Source of the DNA: Bacillota bacterium
GTDB taxonomy: Bacteria > Bacillota > Clostridia > Tissierellales > Sedimentibacteraceae
Assembly: GCA_023453025.1 (NCBI GenBank)
Contig: JAEXUD010000071.1
Span: 1-54,542, forward strand
Reading direction: 5' to 3'
DNA length: 54,542 nucleotides
Part shown: piece after piece, positions 42,312-50,678 of the stretch
Position numbering within the stretch: position 1 is the first letter of the stretch
How the letters are laid out: every line of letters starts with the position of its first letter
Made by a program: the position numbers and the translations under genes
The notes under the pieces: generated by a model
The model's database searches: none
What the model saw: only the letters and a program-made list of their open reading frames with translations
What the model was told of the DNA's origin: nothing

Positions 42312-43667
42312 ATGTTTGAGAATTTATCTGATAAACTTCAAAGTGCATTACAAAAATTAAAGGGTAAAGGAAAGCTTACAGAAAAAGACATAGAGCTTGC
42401 AATGAAGGAAGTCAAGTTATCATTGCTTGAAGCAGATGTTAACTTCAAGGTTGTAAAGCTGTTTATCAATAACGTAAAGGAAAGAGCCCTTGGCGCCGAA
42501 GTAATGGAAAGCCTGACCCCCGGACAGCATGTAGTTAAGATAGTTCATGAAGAGCTGGTTAAAATAATGGGGCAGGGCAATGAAAGCAGACTAAAAATCA
42601 ATTCAAATGATGTAACATACATTATGATGTGCGGACTTCAAGGTGCCGGTAAAACAACAGCAACCGGAAAGCTGGCAAACAGATTTAAAAAGGATGGCAA
42701 AAGACCTCTTTTAGTGGCATGTGACATTTACAGACCTGCTGCTATTAAACAGCTGCAGGTTGTCGGTGAGGGTGTAGGAGTACCTGTATTTGAAATGGGA
42801 GATAAAACAAGCCCCATTACAATTGCAAAAGAAGCTATGAAGCATGCCATGAAGCATGGGCATGACATTGTAATAATAGATACGGCAGGACGTCTTCATA
42901 TTGACGAAGAGCTGATGGATGAACTCGTTCAAGTAAAACAAACAGTTACACCTGATGAAATATTGCTTGTACTTGACGCAATGACAGGACAGGATGCAGT
43001 AAAGGTTGCTGAGACTTTCAACGGCTACCTTGATGTGTCGGGAGTGATTTTGACAAAGGTTGACGGTGATGCAAGAGGCGGAGCCGCATTATCAATAAGA
43101 AATGTAGTAAATAAACCAATTAAATTCCTGTCAGTGGGTGAAAAAATGGATCAGCTTGAAGTGTTCTACCCTGACAGAATGGCATCAAGAATTCTTGGAA
43201 TGGGCGATGTGCTTTCAATAATTGAAAAGGCACAAAGTGCATTTGATGAAAAACAGGCAATGGAGCTTCAAAAAAAATTAAAAACAAATGATTTTAATCT
43301 TGAAGATTTTCTTGCACAACTCCAGCAAATGAAAAACATGGGTCCATTAGAGGATTTATTAGGAGCAATTCCGGGGCTTGGCGGCAACAAAAAGCTAAAA
43401 GGTCTCAAGGTTGATGAAAAAGAGCTGGTTTACACTGAAGCAATCATTCAGTCAATGACCAGGAAGGAAAGATTAAATCCTACAATCATTAACGGCAGCA
43501 GAAGAAAAAGAATTGCTGCAGGAAGCGGAACATCTGTTCAAAGAGTAAACCAACTGTTGAAGCAGTATGATGAAATGAAAAAGATGATGAAGAAATTTCA
43601 ATCAATGGGAATGGGTAAGAAAAAAGGTGGATTTCCTGGAATGGGGAGATTTAAAATGCCTTTCTAA
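42312..43667 (+). CDS. ffh: signal recognition particle protein Ffh
   Basis: Start 42312 is used because the protein then begins MFENLSDKLQ as usual and GAAGGG lies ahead. 451 residues: N domain, G domain with GLQGAGKTTA (G1), DTAGRLH, TKVDGDARGG and GVGEKMD-like SVGEKMDQL, then a Met-rich M domain ending KKKGGFPGMGRF. It binds 4.5S RNA and signal peptides. Confidence 0.97.
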   Translation: MFENLSDKLQSALQKLKGKGKLTEKDIELAMKEVKLSLLEADVNFKVVKLFINNVKERALGAEVMESLTPGQHVVKIVHEELVKIMGQGNESRLKINSNDVTYIMMCGLQGAGKTTATGKLANRFKKDGKRPLLVACDIYRPAAIKQLQVVGEGVGVPVFEMGDKTSPITIAKEAMKHAMKHGHDIVIIDTAGRLHIDEELMDELVQVKQTVTPDEILLVLDAMTGQDAVKVAETFNGYLDVSGVILTKVDGDARGGAALSIRNVVNKPIKFLSVGEKMDQLEVFYPDRMASRILGMGDVLSIIEKAQSAFDEKQAMELQKKLKTNDFNLEDFLAQLQQMKNMGPLEDLLGAIPGLGGNKKLKGLKVDEKELVYTEAIIQSMTRKERLNPTIINGSRRKRIAAGSGTSVQRVNQLLKQYDEMKKMMKKFQSMGMGKKKGGFPGMGRFKMPF

Positions 43668-43725
43668 TTCATTAATCAATCAATCGTTAGAATAAGGATT
43701 TTCCTTTTTCATATATTAAAAATAC

Positions 43726-43785
43726 GGGGACATTCCTCTGACCACGGAGGATGACTCATTATCAGAGGTGTGTCCCCATACATTA
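43726..43785 (+). repeat. palindromic GGGGACA repeat, long form
   Basis: GGGGACA (43726-43732) pairs with TGTCCCC (43771-43777), and inner CCTCTGA pairs with TCAGAGG. The 3' side continues ATACATTA. The outer module is shared with 46004-46031. It lies between ffh and rpsP and directly precedes the rpsP ribosome site. Confidence 0.7.
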
Positions 43786-43803
43786 AACTAAGGAGGTGAC
43801 AAT

Positions 43804-44067
43804 ATGTCAGTTAAAATTAGATTAAAAAGAATGGGTTCTAAAAAGAAGCCTTTCTACAGAATAGTTGTAGCAGATTCTCGTTCACCGAGAGATGGACGTT
43901 TTATTGAAGAAATCGGATATTACAATCCAATTTCTGAACCAAAAGAAGTTAAAATAAATGATGAAAGTGCTATAAAGTGGCTGAACAATGGTGCAAAGCC
44001 AACAGACACAGTTAGTATGTTGTTCAAGACTAATGGTATTTTTGAAAAAAGAGATGAAAATAAATAA
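43804..44067 (+). CDS. rpsP: 30S ribosomal protein S16
   Basis: 87 residues behind AAGGAGGTG. VKIRLKRMGSKKKPFYRIVVADSRSPRDGRFIEEIGYYNP is the family signature region. It is the first gene of the rpsP-khpA-rimM-trmD-rplS cluster. Confidence 0.97.
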   Translation: MSVKIRLKRMGSKKKPFYRIVVADSRSPRDGRFIEEIGYYNPISEPKEVKINDESAIKWLNNGAKPTDTVSMLFKTNGIFEKRDENK

Positions 44068-44076
44068 GAGGTAATT

Positions 44077-44307
44077 ATGGGTGAATTAGTAGAATATATA
44101 GCAAAATCACTAGTAGATAATCCGGATCAGGTATCAGTTAATGAAATAGAAGGCAGTCAATCACTTATTATAGAATTGAAAGTTGCTCCAGATGATATGG
44201 GTAAGGTAATCGGTAAACAAGGCAGAATTGCAAAAGCCATCAGGACTGTAGTAAAAGCTGCTGCTACTAAAGAAAACAAAAGAGTTATTGTTGAAATTAT
44301 TCAATAA
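44077..44307 (+). CDS. khpA: KH-domain RNA-binding protein KhpA
   Basis: 76 residues. It starts MGELVEYIAKSLVDNPDQVSV and has the KH loop VIGKQGRIAKAIRTVVKAAA. In Firmicutes KhpA pairs with KhpB and binds many RNAs; cell-size effects are known in streptococci. Its rpsP-rimM position is standard. Confidence 0.95.
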   Translation: MGELVEYIAKSLVDNPDQVSVNEIEGSQSLIIELKVAPDDMGKVIGKQGRIAKAIRTVVKAAATKENKRVIVEIIQ

Positions 44308-44329
44308 CTAACCGGCAACAGAGGTACTG

Positions 44330-44830
44330 ATGAAAGAATATATTAAAGTTGGGAAAATAGTAAACACTCACGGTGTCAGGGGCTGCATGAAATGCCTCCC
44401 ATTGACTGATGATATGGAAAGATTTGATGAGCTTGAGTATGTCTATACTGAAAAAGACAATATAAGGAGAAAAATTCTGGATGTGTGGTATCGAAAGAGC
44501 ATGGTTTATTTTATGCTTGAAAACATAAATGATATGAACACTGCAGAATCCTTCAGAGATACATTTGTTTCCATATTGGAGGACCAGCTTAGAGAACTTC
44601 CGGAGGATTCATATTACTTATTTGATTTAGAAGGAATGGAAGTTTTTACTGCTGAAGGAGAATATTTAGGAAAAATAAATGTTATTTATCAGACCGGTGC
44701 CAATGACGTTTACGAAGTACTCAGCAAAGATAAAACTTATTTAATACCTGCTGTTAAGGATGTTGTTAAGGAAGTAGACATAAAAAATAAAAAAATGGTT
44801 ATAAATGTTATCGAGGGGCTGCTGGAATGA
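44330..44830 (+). CDS. rimM: ribosome maturation factor RimM
   Basis: 166 residues. VGKIVNTHGVRGCMKCLPLTD is the N-terminal RimM domain. The PRC-barrel starts near residue 95 (YYLFDLEGMEVFT) with GANDVYEV and LIPAVKDVVKEVDI. It assists 16S 3'-domain folding with S19. It overlaps trmD by 4 nt (ATGA). Confidence 0.96.
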   Translation: MKEYIKVGKIVNTHGVRGCMKCLPLTDDMERFDELEYVYTEKDNIRRKILDVWYRKSMVYFMLENINDMNTAESFRDTFVSILEDQLRELPEDSYYLFDLEGMEVFTAEGEYLGKINVIYQTGANDVYEVLSKDKTYLIPAVKDVVKEVDIKNKKMVINVIEGLLE

Positions 44831-45543
44831 GATTTGATATTATAACATTGTTTCCGGAGCTTATTGAAACATATACCCAAAATGGTATAATCGGCAGAGC
44901 CGTTGAAAACGGCATGTTTGAACTTGAATTTGCCAATCTTCGCGATTATTCGGAAGATAAGCATAAAAAAGTTGATGATTACCCATACGGAGGAGGCCCG
45001 GGCATGCTGTTAAAGCCTGAGCCCATGTTTAAGGCCTTAGATGCTATTATAAAGCAAAATTCATATATTATTTATTTATCACCAAAAGGCAGTTTATTTA
45101 ATCAACAAAAAGCGAAAGAGCTTTCTGAAAAAGAGCATATTGTGCTTATTGCAGGACATTACGAAGGTATAGACCAAAGAATTATTGACAAATATGTCAA
45201 TGAAGAAATATCCATGGGAGATTACGTATTGACAAGCGGAGAACTTCCGGTTCTCATGATTGTTGATGCAGTAGGAAGATTACTTCCGGGAGTACTTGGT
45301 TCAGATGAATCCTCTGTTGATGAATCACACAGCAACAGCTTACTTGAATATCCTCAATATACACGTCCGGAAAGCTACCTGGGAATGGATGTTCCTGAAA
45401 TATTATTATCGGGTCACCATAAAAAAATCGAAGAATGGCGTCGATTTAAAGCAATTGAAGTTACTTTAAAAAGACGGCCTGAAATGGTTAAAGATATAAG
45501 AATAATTGAAGAATACAACAAGTTATCCAGTAAATACAAATAA
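44827..45543 (+). CDS. trmD: tRNA (guanine-N1)-methyltransferase
   Basis: 238 residues. RFDIITLFPELIETY at the start, DDYPYGGGPGMLLKPEP, IAGHYEGIDQRII and GDYVLTSGELPVLMI form the SPOUT trefoil-knot SAM site. It makes m1G37 and prevents frameshifting. Translationally coupled to rimM. Confidence 0.97.
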   Translation: MRFDIITLFPELIETYTQNGIIGRAVENGMFELEFANLRDYSEDKHKKVDDYPYGGGPGMLLKPEPMFKALDAIIKQNSYIIYLSPKGSLFNQQKAKELSEKEHIVLIAGHYEGIDQRIIDKYVNEEISMGDYVLTSGELPVLMIVDAVGRLLPGVLGSDESSVDESHSNSLLEYPQYTRPESYLGMDVPEILLSGHHKKIEEWRRFKAIEVTLKRRPEMVKDIRIIEEYNKLSSKYK

Positions 45544-45561
45544 ATGTTGTACATTAAACTA

Positions 45562-45613
45562 GTGCTGTACATTAAATCATATAGCACAGTAACGCTCAGG
45601 CGAAGGGAGGTAT
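45562..45613 (+). promoter_or_regulatory. candidate L19 leader
   Basis: GTGCT (45562-45566) pairs with AGCAC (45583-45587), then CGC-TCAG-GCG (45593-45602), directly followed by AAGGGAGG. Such a two-hairpin element just before rplS resembles the L19 leader of Firmicutes that is thought to bind L19 for autoregulation. TGTACATTAAA occurs twice upstream (45547-45573). Confidence 0.4.
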
Positions 45614-45617
45614 ACAA

Positions 45618-45965
45618 ATGGACTTAATAAAATCATATGAAAATGAACAGCTTAAAAGTGAATTAACATCTTTTAATGTTGGAGATACTATAAAAGTACA
45701 TGTAAAGATCAAAGAAGGCAACAGAGAAAGAATTCAGGTGTTCGAAGGTATCGTTATAAAGAAACAAGGCGAAAGCAACAGAGAAACATTCACTGTAAGA
45801 AAGATTTCTTACGGAGTTGGTGTTGAAAGAACTTTCCCTGTTCATTCACCAAAGATAGAAAAAATCGATGTTGTAAGACGCGGTAAAGTTAGACGTGCTA
45901 AATTGTTCTACTTGAGAGAAAGAACAGGAAAAGCAACAAAGGTTAAAGAATTAAAGAATTATTAA
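45618..45965 (+). CDS. rplS: 50S ribosomal protein L19
   Basis: 115 residues with FNVGDTIKVHVKIKEGNRERIQVFEGIVI and RRGKVRRAKLFYLRERTGKATKVKE, the signature ends of L19. Last ribosomal gene of this cluster, followed by a terminator. Confidence 0.97.
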   Translation: MDLIKSYENEQLKSELTSFNVGDTIKVHVKIKEGNRERIQVFEGIVIKKQGESNRETFTVRKISYGVGVERTFPVHSPKIEKIDVVRRGKVRRAKLFYLRERTGKATKVKELKNY

Positions 45966-45971
45966 TAAAAT

Positions 45972-45995
45972 TGAGGGCGTAAGTCCTCATTTTTT
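45972..45995 (+). terminator. intrinsic terminator of the rpsP-rplS operon
   Basis: TGAGG (45972-45976) pairs with CCTCA (45985-45989) around GCGTAAGT, then TTTTTT. Confidence 0.7.
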
Positions 45996-46003
45996 CTATA
46001 ATA

Positions 46004-46031
46004 GGGGACATTCCTGTGTCCCCATACATTA
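46004..46031 (+). repeat. palindromic GGGGACA repeat, short form
   Basis: GGGGACA (46004-46010), TTCCTG, TGTCCCC (46017-46023), ATACATTA. It shares both outer modules with the long form at 43726-43785 and again directly precedes a gene (rbgA). Confidence 0.7.
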
Positions 46032-46042
46032 CGAGGTATACT

Positions 46043-46894
46043 ATGAATATAAATTGGTATCCAGGACATATGAAAAAAACCAAGGATTTGCTTCAGGAAA
46101 ATATCAAGCTTGTTAATATAGTAATTGAAGTTATTGATGCCAGAATCCCAATAGCAAGCAAAAATCCTGATTTTGATCAATTGTTCAGAGATAAAAAAAG
46201 ATTAATAGTACTAAATAAATATGATCTGGCAGATCCAAACATAAACAAAATATGGGAAGAATATTATAAAAACAAAGGTTGGTCGGTTGTATTGTACAAT
46301 GCAACAAATAACAAGGAGCTTAGAAAACTAAATAATGCAATTGCTGATGCTACAAAGGAAATATTAGAAAGATACAAAAAAAGAGGTTTGCTTAACAAGA
46401 CTGTTAAAGCAATGATAGTCGGAATACCAAATGTAGGCAAATCAACTTTGATAAATTCTCTTGCTAAAAAGAAAAGTACCAAGACCGGAAACATGCCTGG
46501 TGTAACCAAAGGCAAGCAGTGGATTCATTTAGCAGGAAATATTGATTTATTGGACACCCCGGGAATATTATGGCCGAAATTCGAAGATGAAATTGGTGCT
46601 TTACATCTTGCCTTCACCGGAGCAATAAAGGATGAAGTGCTTATTTTAGAAGAAATTGCGTTGAAATTTGTTGAAAAGATGATAGAATTAAATAAGGTGG
46701 ATGCTGTTTTAAAAAAATATGATATAGCGAAAGGTGAGAAACCACTTGATATATTGGACAATATTGCAATAAAAAAAGGGTTTTTATTGAATAAATCAGA
46801 GATAGACTATTTAAGAGCAGCAAATTTAATATTAAATGATTTCAGAAACGGTAAGCTGGGAAACATTACGCTGGAGCTTCCGGAGGAAAGATGA
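46043..46894 (+). CDS. rbgA: ribosome biogenesis GTPase RbgA (YlqF)
   Basis: ATG at 46043 behind GAGGTAT gives the usual MNINWYPGHMKKTKD start. 283 residues with the circularly permuted GTPase order: NKYDLAD (G4) first, then GIPNVGKSTL (G1), MPGVTKG (G2) and DTPGILWP (G3). It drives late 50S assembly. The following rnhB is 15 nt away. Confidence 0.96.
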   Translation: MNINWYPGHMKKTKDLLQENIKLVNIVIEVIDARIPIASKNPDFDQLFRDKKRLIVLNKYDLADPNINKIWEEYYKNKGWSVVLYNATNNKELRKLNNAIADATKEILERYKKRGLLNKTVKAMIVGIPNVGKSTLINSLAKKKSTKTGNMPGVTKGKQWIHLAGNIDLLDTPGILWPKFEDEIGALHLAFTGAIKDEVLILEEIALKFVEKMIELNKVDAVLKKYDIAKGEKPLDILDNIAIKKGFLLNKSEIDYLRAANLILNDFRNGKLGNITLELPEER

Positions 46895-46909
46895 TTAGAG
46901 GTAAGTGCT

Positions 46910-47542
46910 ATGCTTAAAATTGAACAAAAGCTTTGGAATAAGGGGTATAAATATTTAGCATGTATTGACGAAGTCGGAAGAGGATGCCTGGCAGGAAGTG
47001 TTGTTACCTGCGCAATCATTATGCCGCAGGATGTGCTGATAAAGGGGGTCAATGACTCGAAAAAATTAACACCCAAAAAAAGAGACCAATTGTTTGACAT
47101 CATAAAAGAAAAAGCAATAGCAATCGGTATAGGAGAAATGAGCTGTCAGACAATAGATGAAATTAATATAAAAAATGCCACAAAAATGGCTATGATTCAG
47201 GCAATTGCAAATTTAAGAGACAAGGACGGAAATCAGGTAATACCTGATTACCTATTGATAGATGCTGAAAAATTAGATATCAACATTCCTCAGCTTAATA
47301 TAATAAAGGGTGATGCAAAATGTCACGGCATTGCGGCAGCATCAATTATTGCCAAAGTAACAAGAGACAGAGAAATGGAAAAGCTGGATATAATATATCC
47401 GGAATATAAATTTGCAAAGAACAAGGGCTATGGCACAAAGGAGCATGTGAATGCATTGCTTGAATATGGTCCGGTTAATATACATAGAATGACATTTCTT
47501 AAAAAAATACTTAATACAGAAGAACAAATCAGTTTCATATAA
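46910..47542 (+). CDS. rnhB: ribonuclease HII
   Basis: 210 residues. CIDEVGRGCLAGSVV holds the first catalytic Asp/Glu pair, VNDSKKLTPKKRDQL is conserved, LLIDAEKL carries the next Asp, and GDAKCHGIAAASIIAKVTRD the last block. It removes ribonucleotides from DNA. The usual rbgA-rnhB arrangement. Confidence 0.96.
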   Translation: MLKIEQKLWNKGYKYLACIDEVGRGCLAGSVVTCAIIMPQDVLIKGVNDSKKLTPKKRDQLFDIIKEKAIAIGIGEMSCQTIDEINIKNATKMAMIQAIANLRDKDGNQVIPDYLLIDAEKLDINIPQLNIIKGDAKCHGIAAASIIAKVTRDREMEKLDIIYPEYKFAKNKGYGTKEHVNALLEYGPVNIHRMTFLKKILNTEEQISFI

Positions 47543-47556
47543 TGCAGGAGGAAATA

Positions 47557-48552
47557 ATGGCTTCAATCGGAATAATCGTAAATCCTAACTCAGGCAAGGA
47601 TATTCGAAGGCTTATATCACATGCATCTGTTATTGACAATGGTGAAAAAGCAAATATAGTTGAAAGAATTATCCTTGGAGCACAGTCTCTGAATGTAGAT
47701 AAAATTTATATGCTTTCAGACTTTAACAGAATAGGGTATAAAGTAAAAGATAAATTAACTACAAGAAAAGTATTGAAATGCGATATAGAATTAGTAGAAC
47801 TTCCATATTACAACAGTTTCAAGGATACAATGAACATTACGGAATTTATGGAAAATAAAAATGCAGGATGTATTGTAACCCTTGGAGGAGACGGAACAAA
47901 CAGGGCACTTGCCAAGGTAGTAAAGGATACGCCTGTCATAACTATATCAACAGGTACAAATAACGTATATCCTGCCATGATAGAGGGAACTATTGCCGGT
48001 ATGGCCGCTGCAGCTGCTGCATCAAAGAAATTTAACAAAAATGAATATGCCATAAAAGACAAAAGAATAGAAATTTACAGGGACTGTGAATTAGTCGATA
48101 TAGCGCTTGTTGATGCAGTAATATCTGATGAAACATATATAGCTTCCAAAGCAATCTGGGATATGAACAATATTCATAAAATATTTGTAACCAGAAGCCA
48201 TCCTGCTTCTATTGGGTTTTCGTCCATAGTTGGATGTAAAAAAATTATTAATCCTGAGGATGACTATGGTGCATATGTAAATGTAAATAAAAGTCAATAT
48301 TCTGTGATGGCTCCGGTATCAGCAGGAGTTTTGGAACCTGTGTTTGTTGATGAGCCACGATTACTAAATCTAGGTGAAAAATATGACTTTATAGCTGAAG
48401 ATAGAGGAACAATAGCTCTTGATGGTGAAAAAGAAATAGAATTTTCATCTAATGACAAATTCATATTCAAAATTACAAGGAATGGACCATACCATATTGA
48501 TGTAGTTAAAATATTAGAAATTGCTCAGCTCGGAGGTTTTTTCAATAAATAA
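47557..48552 (+). CDS. AcoX-like / ATP-NAD kinase family protein
   Basis: ATG at 47557 behind AGGAGG gives ASIGIIVNPNSGKDIRRLISHASV. 331 residues. CIVTLGGDGTNRALAK is the NAD-kinase-type GGDGT motif; TGTNNVYPAMIEGTIAGMAAAAAA matches AcoX, a family of unproven function found in acetoin dehydrogenase operons. The C-terminal half (VSAGVLEP, TIALDGEKEIEF) also fits AcoX. No aco genes are near. It probably phosphorylates a nucleotide or related substrate. It is likely co-transcribed with rnhB. Confidence 0.8.
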   Translation: MASIGIIVNPNSGKDIRRLISHASVIDNGEKANIVERIILGAQSLNVDKIYMLSDFNRIGYKVKDKLTTRKVLKCDIELVELPYYNSFKDTMNITEFMENKNAGCIVTLGGDGTNRALAKVVKDTPVITISTGTNNVYPAMIEGTIAGMAAAAAASKKFNKNEYAIKDKRIEIYRDCELVDIALVDAVISDETYIASKAIWDMNNIHKIFVTRSHPASIGFSSIVGCKKIINPEDDYGAYVNVNKSQYSVMAPVSAGVLEPVFVDEPRLLNLGEKYDFIAEDRGTIALDGEKEIEFSSNDKFIFKITRNGPYHIDVVKILEIAQLGGFFNK

Positions 48553-48608
48553 AAGCAAAAGCAATTAAACATAAATATGAAATTTTACGGTACTATTATC
48601 TCATTTTT

Positions 48609-48652
48609 CATTCGTTACTTACGCTAGTAATAATTGACGAATGTATTTTTTT
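48609..48652 (+). terminator. intrinsic terminator of the rbgA-rnhB-acoX-like transcript
   Basis: CATTCGT (48609-48615) pairs with ACGAATG (48637-48643), with inner TACT/AGTA pairing, followed by a long T-run. It overlaps a candidate -35 for deoC. Confidence 0.65.
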
Positions 48653-48662
48653 GTGATAAACT
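48634..48662 (+). promoter_or_regulatory. candidate promoter of deoC
   Basis: TTGACG (48634-48639), 17-nt spacer, TAAACT (48657-48662), 46 nt upstream of deoC. The -35 lies in the 3' arm of the preceding terminator. Confidence 0.45.
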
Positions 48663-48707
48663 TATAAATATGAGGGGATATATAAAATATAGCAAGGGAG
48701 TTAAAAT

Positions 48708-49361
48708 ATGAATAAATTTGAGTTGTTGAAGTTTGTTGACCACACTCTTTTGAAAGCGTTTGCAACATGGGATGATATAAAGATTTTATGTGATGAAGCA
48801 ATAGAATACAAGACTGCCTCTGTATGCATTCCGCCATGCTACATAAAAAGAATCAACGACGCATACGGTGATAAAATAAATATCTGCACAGTTGTGGGAT
48901 TTCCTCTGGGGTATTCGGTAACAGAAGCCAAAATAGCGGAATGTGAACAAGCTATAAAAGATGGTGCAGATGAATTAGATATGGTTGTTAATATTTCAGA
49001 TATTAAAAACAAGCAATATAAAAAAGTTGAAGAGGAAATTGCTGCTATTAAAAAAGCGGTTGGAGATAAAATATTAAAGGTCATTATAGAGACCTGTTAT
49101 TTATCAGAAGAAGAAAAAATCGCAATGTGCCATGCAGTTACCGATGCGGGTGCCGATTATATAAAGACTTCAACAGGCTTTGGAACGGGAGGAGCTACTA
49201 TGGAGGACGTGCTTTTATTTAAAAAGTATATTGGGCCAAATGTAAAAATAAAAGCTTCCGGAGGCATCAGGACTATTGAGGATATGGAGGGCTATATTAG
49301 CGCAGGCTGCTCCAGACTTGGAACCAGCTCAGCAATTAAACTGATAAATGACGCTGATTAG
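48708..49361 (+). CDS. deoC: deoxyribose-phosphate aldolase
   Basis: 217 residues behind AAGGGAG. DHTLLKAFATWDD at the start, DELDMVVNI, LKVIIET with the assisting Lys124, DYIKTSTGF with Schiff-base Lys153, and IKASGGIRT near the end. It cleaves deoxyribose-5-phosphate to acetaldehyde and glyceraldehyde-3-phosphate. The next genes import nucleosides, so the locus supports growth on deoxynucleosides. Confidence 0.97.
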   Translation: MNKFELLKFVDHTLLKAFATWDDIKILCDEAIEYKTASVCIPPCYIKRINDAYGDKINICTVVGFPLGYSVTEAKIAECEQAIKDGADELDMVVNISDIKNKQYKKVEEEIAAIKKAVGDKILKVIIETCYLSEEEKIAMCHAVTDAGADYIKTSTGFGTGGATMEDVLLFKKYIGPNVKIKASGGIRTIEDMEGYISAGCSRLGTSSAIKLINDAD

Positions 49362-49415
49362 CGTTTATTTATAAATTATTATTAAAAAAATTAATATTTG
49401 GAGGAAGAAAATACT

Positions 49416-50588
49416 ATGAAATTATGGAGAAAATTAGCTGTTGCTGTACTTGCATTAGCAATGATCTTTGCTTTTACGGCATGTGCAAATGAACCATCTT
49501 CTGCTCCTGCAGAAACACCGGAAGAACAGCCTGCAGCAGAAACACCAAAGGAAAGTACATATGAGATTGCTCTTATCACTGACGTAGGAACTATTGATGA
49601 CAAATCCTTTAACCAAGGTGCTTGGGAAGGAGTTGTTGCTTATGCAGAAGAAGCTGACAAGACATACAAATATTACAAACCGGCAGAAAAATCAGATGAT
49701 GCATATTTAACATCAATTGACTTAGCCGTTAAGGCCGGTGCTAAAATAATTGTATGCCCCGGATTCCTGTTTGAAGTTCCGGTGTTTAACGCACAAGACA
49801 AATATCCTGAAGTAAAATTTATAATTCTTGATGGTAACCCGCATGCCGGAGATTACAATCCTGTTGTTAAGGAAAACACTTTGTCGATATTCTATGCTGA
49901 GCAAGAAGCAGGCTTCCTGGCCGGTTATGCAGCTGTAAAAGACGGCTACAAAAAATTAGGCTTCATGGGCGGTATGGCAGTTCCTGCAGTTGTACGTTTC
50001 GGATACGGATATGTTCAAGGCGCGGAGCAAGCTGCTAAAGAATTAGGCTTAGCTGATGGAGAGGTTGAAATTAAATATACATACGTTGGAAATTTTGATG
50101 CTTCACCTGAAAATATGGCAAAAGCAGCAGCATGGTATAATGAAGGAACAGAAATTATATTTGCTTGCGGCGGAGCTGTAGGAAACTCAGTTATGAAAGC
50201 TGCTGAAACAGCCGGAACAAAGGTTATAGGTGTTGATGTTGACCAATCTGCAGAATCAGAAACAGTTATAACTTCATCAATGAAGAATTTAACTAAATCA
50301 GTATATGACGCTTTAACAGAAAACTATGCAGGCGAATTTCAAGGCGGAGAAATCCTTACTTTGGATGCAACTGTAGGCGGAGTTCAACTTCCTATGGAAA
50401 ATTCAAGATTTGCAACTTTTTCACAAGCAGATTATGATGATATCTATGGAAAAGTAGTTAATAAAGAATTTGAAATATTAAATGATGCTGATGTATTAGA
50501 AATAGGTACAAAAGCAGGAATGGCTGCTGAAGAAGTAACTGCCGCAATTATTCCGGTAGAAAATGTTAAAGTAGAAGTAATTAAATAA
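49416..50588 (+). CDS. bmpA: BMP family nucleoside-binding lipoprotein
   Basis: ATG at 49416 follows TTGGAGGAAG. 390 residues: signal and lipobox AFTAC, a Pro/Glu spacer, then the PnrA/BmpA domain (~50-390): ALITDVGTIDDKSFNQGAWEGV, CPGFLFEVPV, GFLAGYAAVKDGYKKLGFMGG, FACGGAVGNSVMKAA and VIGVDVDQSAES, the contacts that hold purine and pyrimidine nucleosides. It should feed the ABC importer encoded next. A strong hairpin separates them, probably giving more binding protein than transporter. Confidence 0.93.
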   Translation: MKLWRKLAVAVLALAMIFAFTACANEPSSAPAETPEEQPAAETPKESTYEIALITDVGTIDDKSFNQGAWEGVVAYAEEADKTYKYYKPAEKSDDAYLTSIDLAVKAGAKIIVCPGFLFEVPVFNAQDKYPEVKFIILDGNPHAGDYNPVVKENTLSIFYAEQEAGFLAGYAAVKDGYKKLGFMGGMAVPAVVRFGYGYVQGAEQAAKELGLADGEVEIKYTYVGNFDASPENMAKAAAWYNEGTEIIFACGGAVGNSVMKAAETAGTKVIGVDVDQSAESETVITSSMKNLTKSVYDALTENYAGEFQGGEILTLDATVGGVQLPMENSRFATFSQADYDDIYGKVVNKEFEILNDADVLEIGTKAGMAAEEVTAAIIPVENVKVEVIK

Positions 50589-50609
50589 TTATATTAAATA
50601 AATACGTTG

Positions 50610-50646
50610 AGGTTGCTTTATTAGGCTTTCGCCTTTTAAGCAACCT
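50610..50646 (+). promoter_or_regulatory. strong hairpin between bmpA and the ABC ATPase gene
   Basis: AGGTTGCTT (50610-50618) pairs with AAGCAACCT (50638-50646) with inner AGGC-TTTC-GCCT. No T-run follows directly (TATTAG), so partial termination or mRNA 3'-end protection is more likely than full termination. Confidence 0.6.
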
Positions 50647-50678
50647 TATTAGTAAATTAGAGTTTAGGTGGTGCTTGT

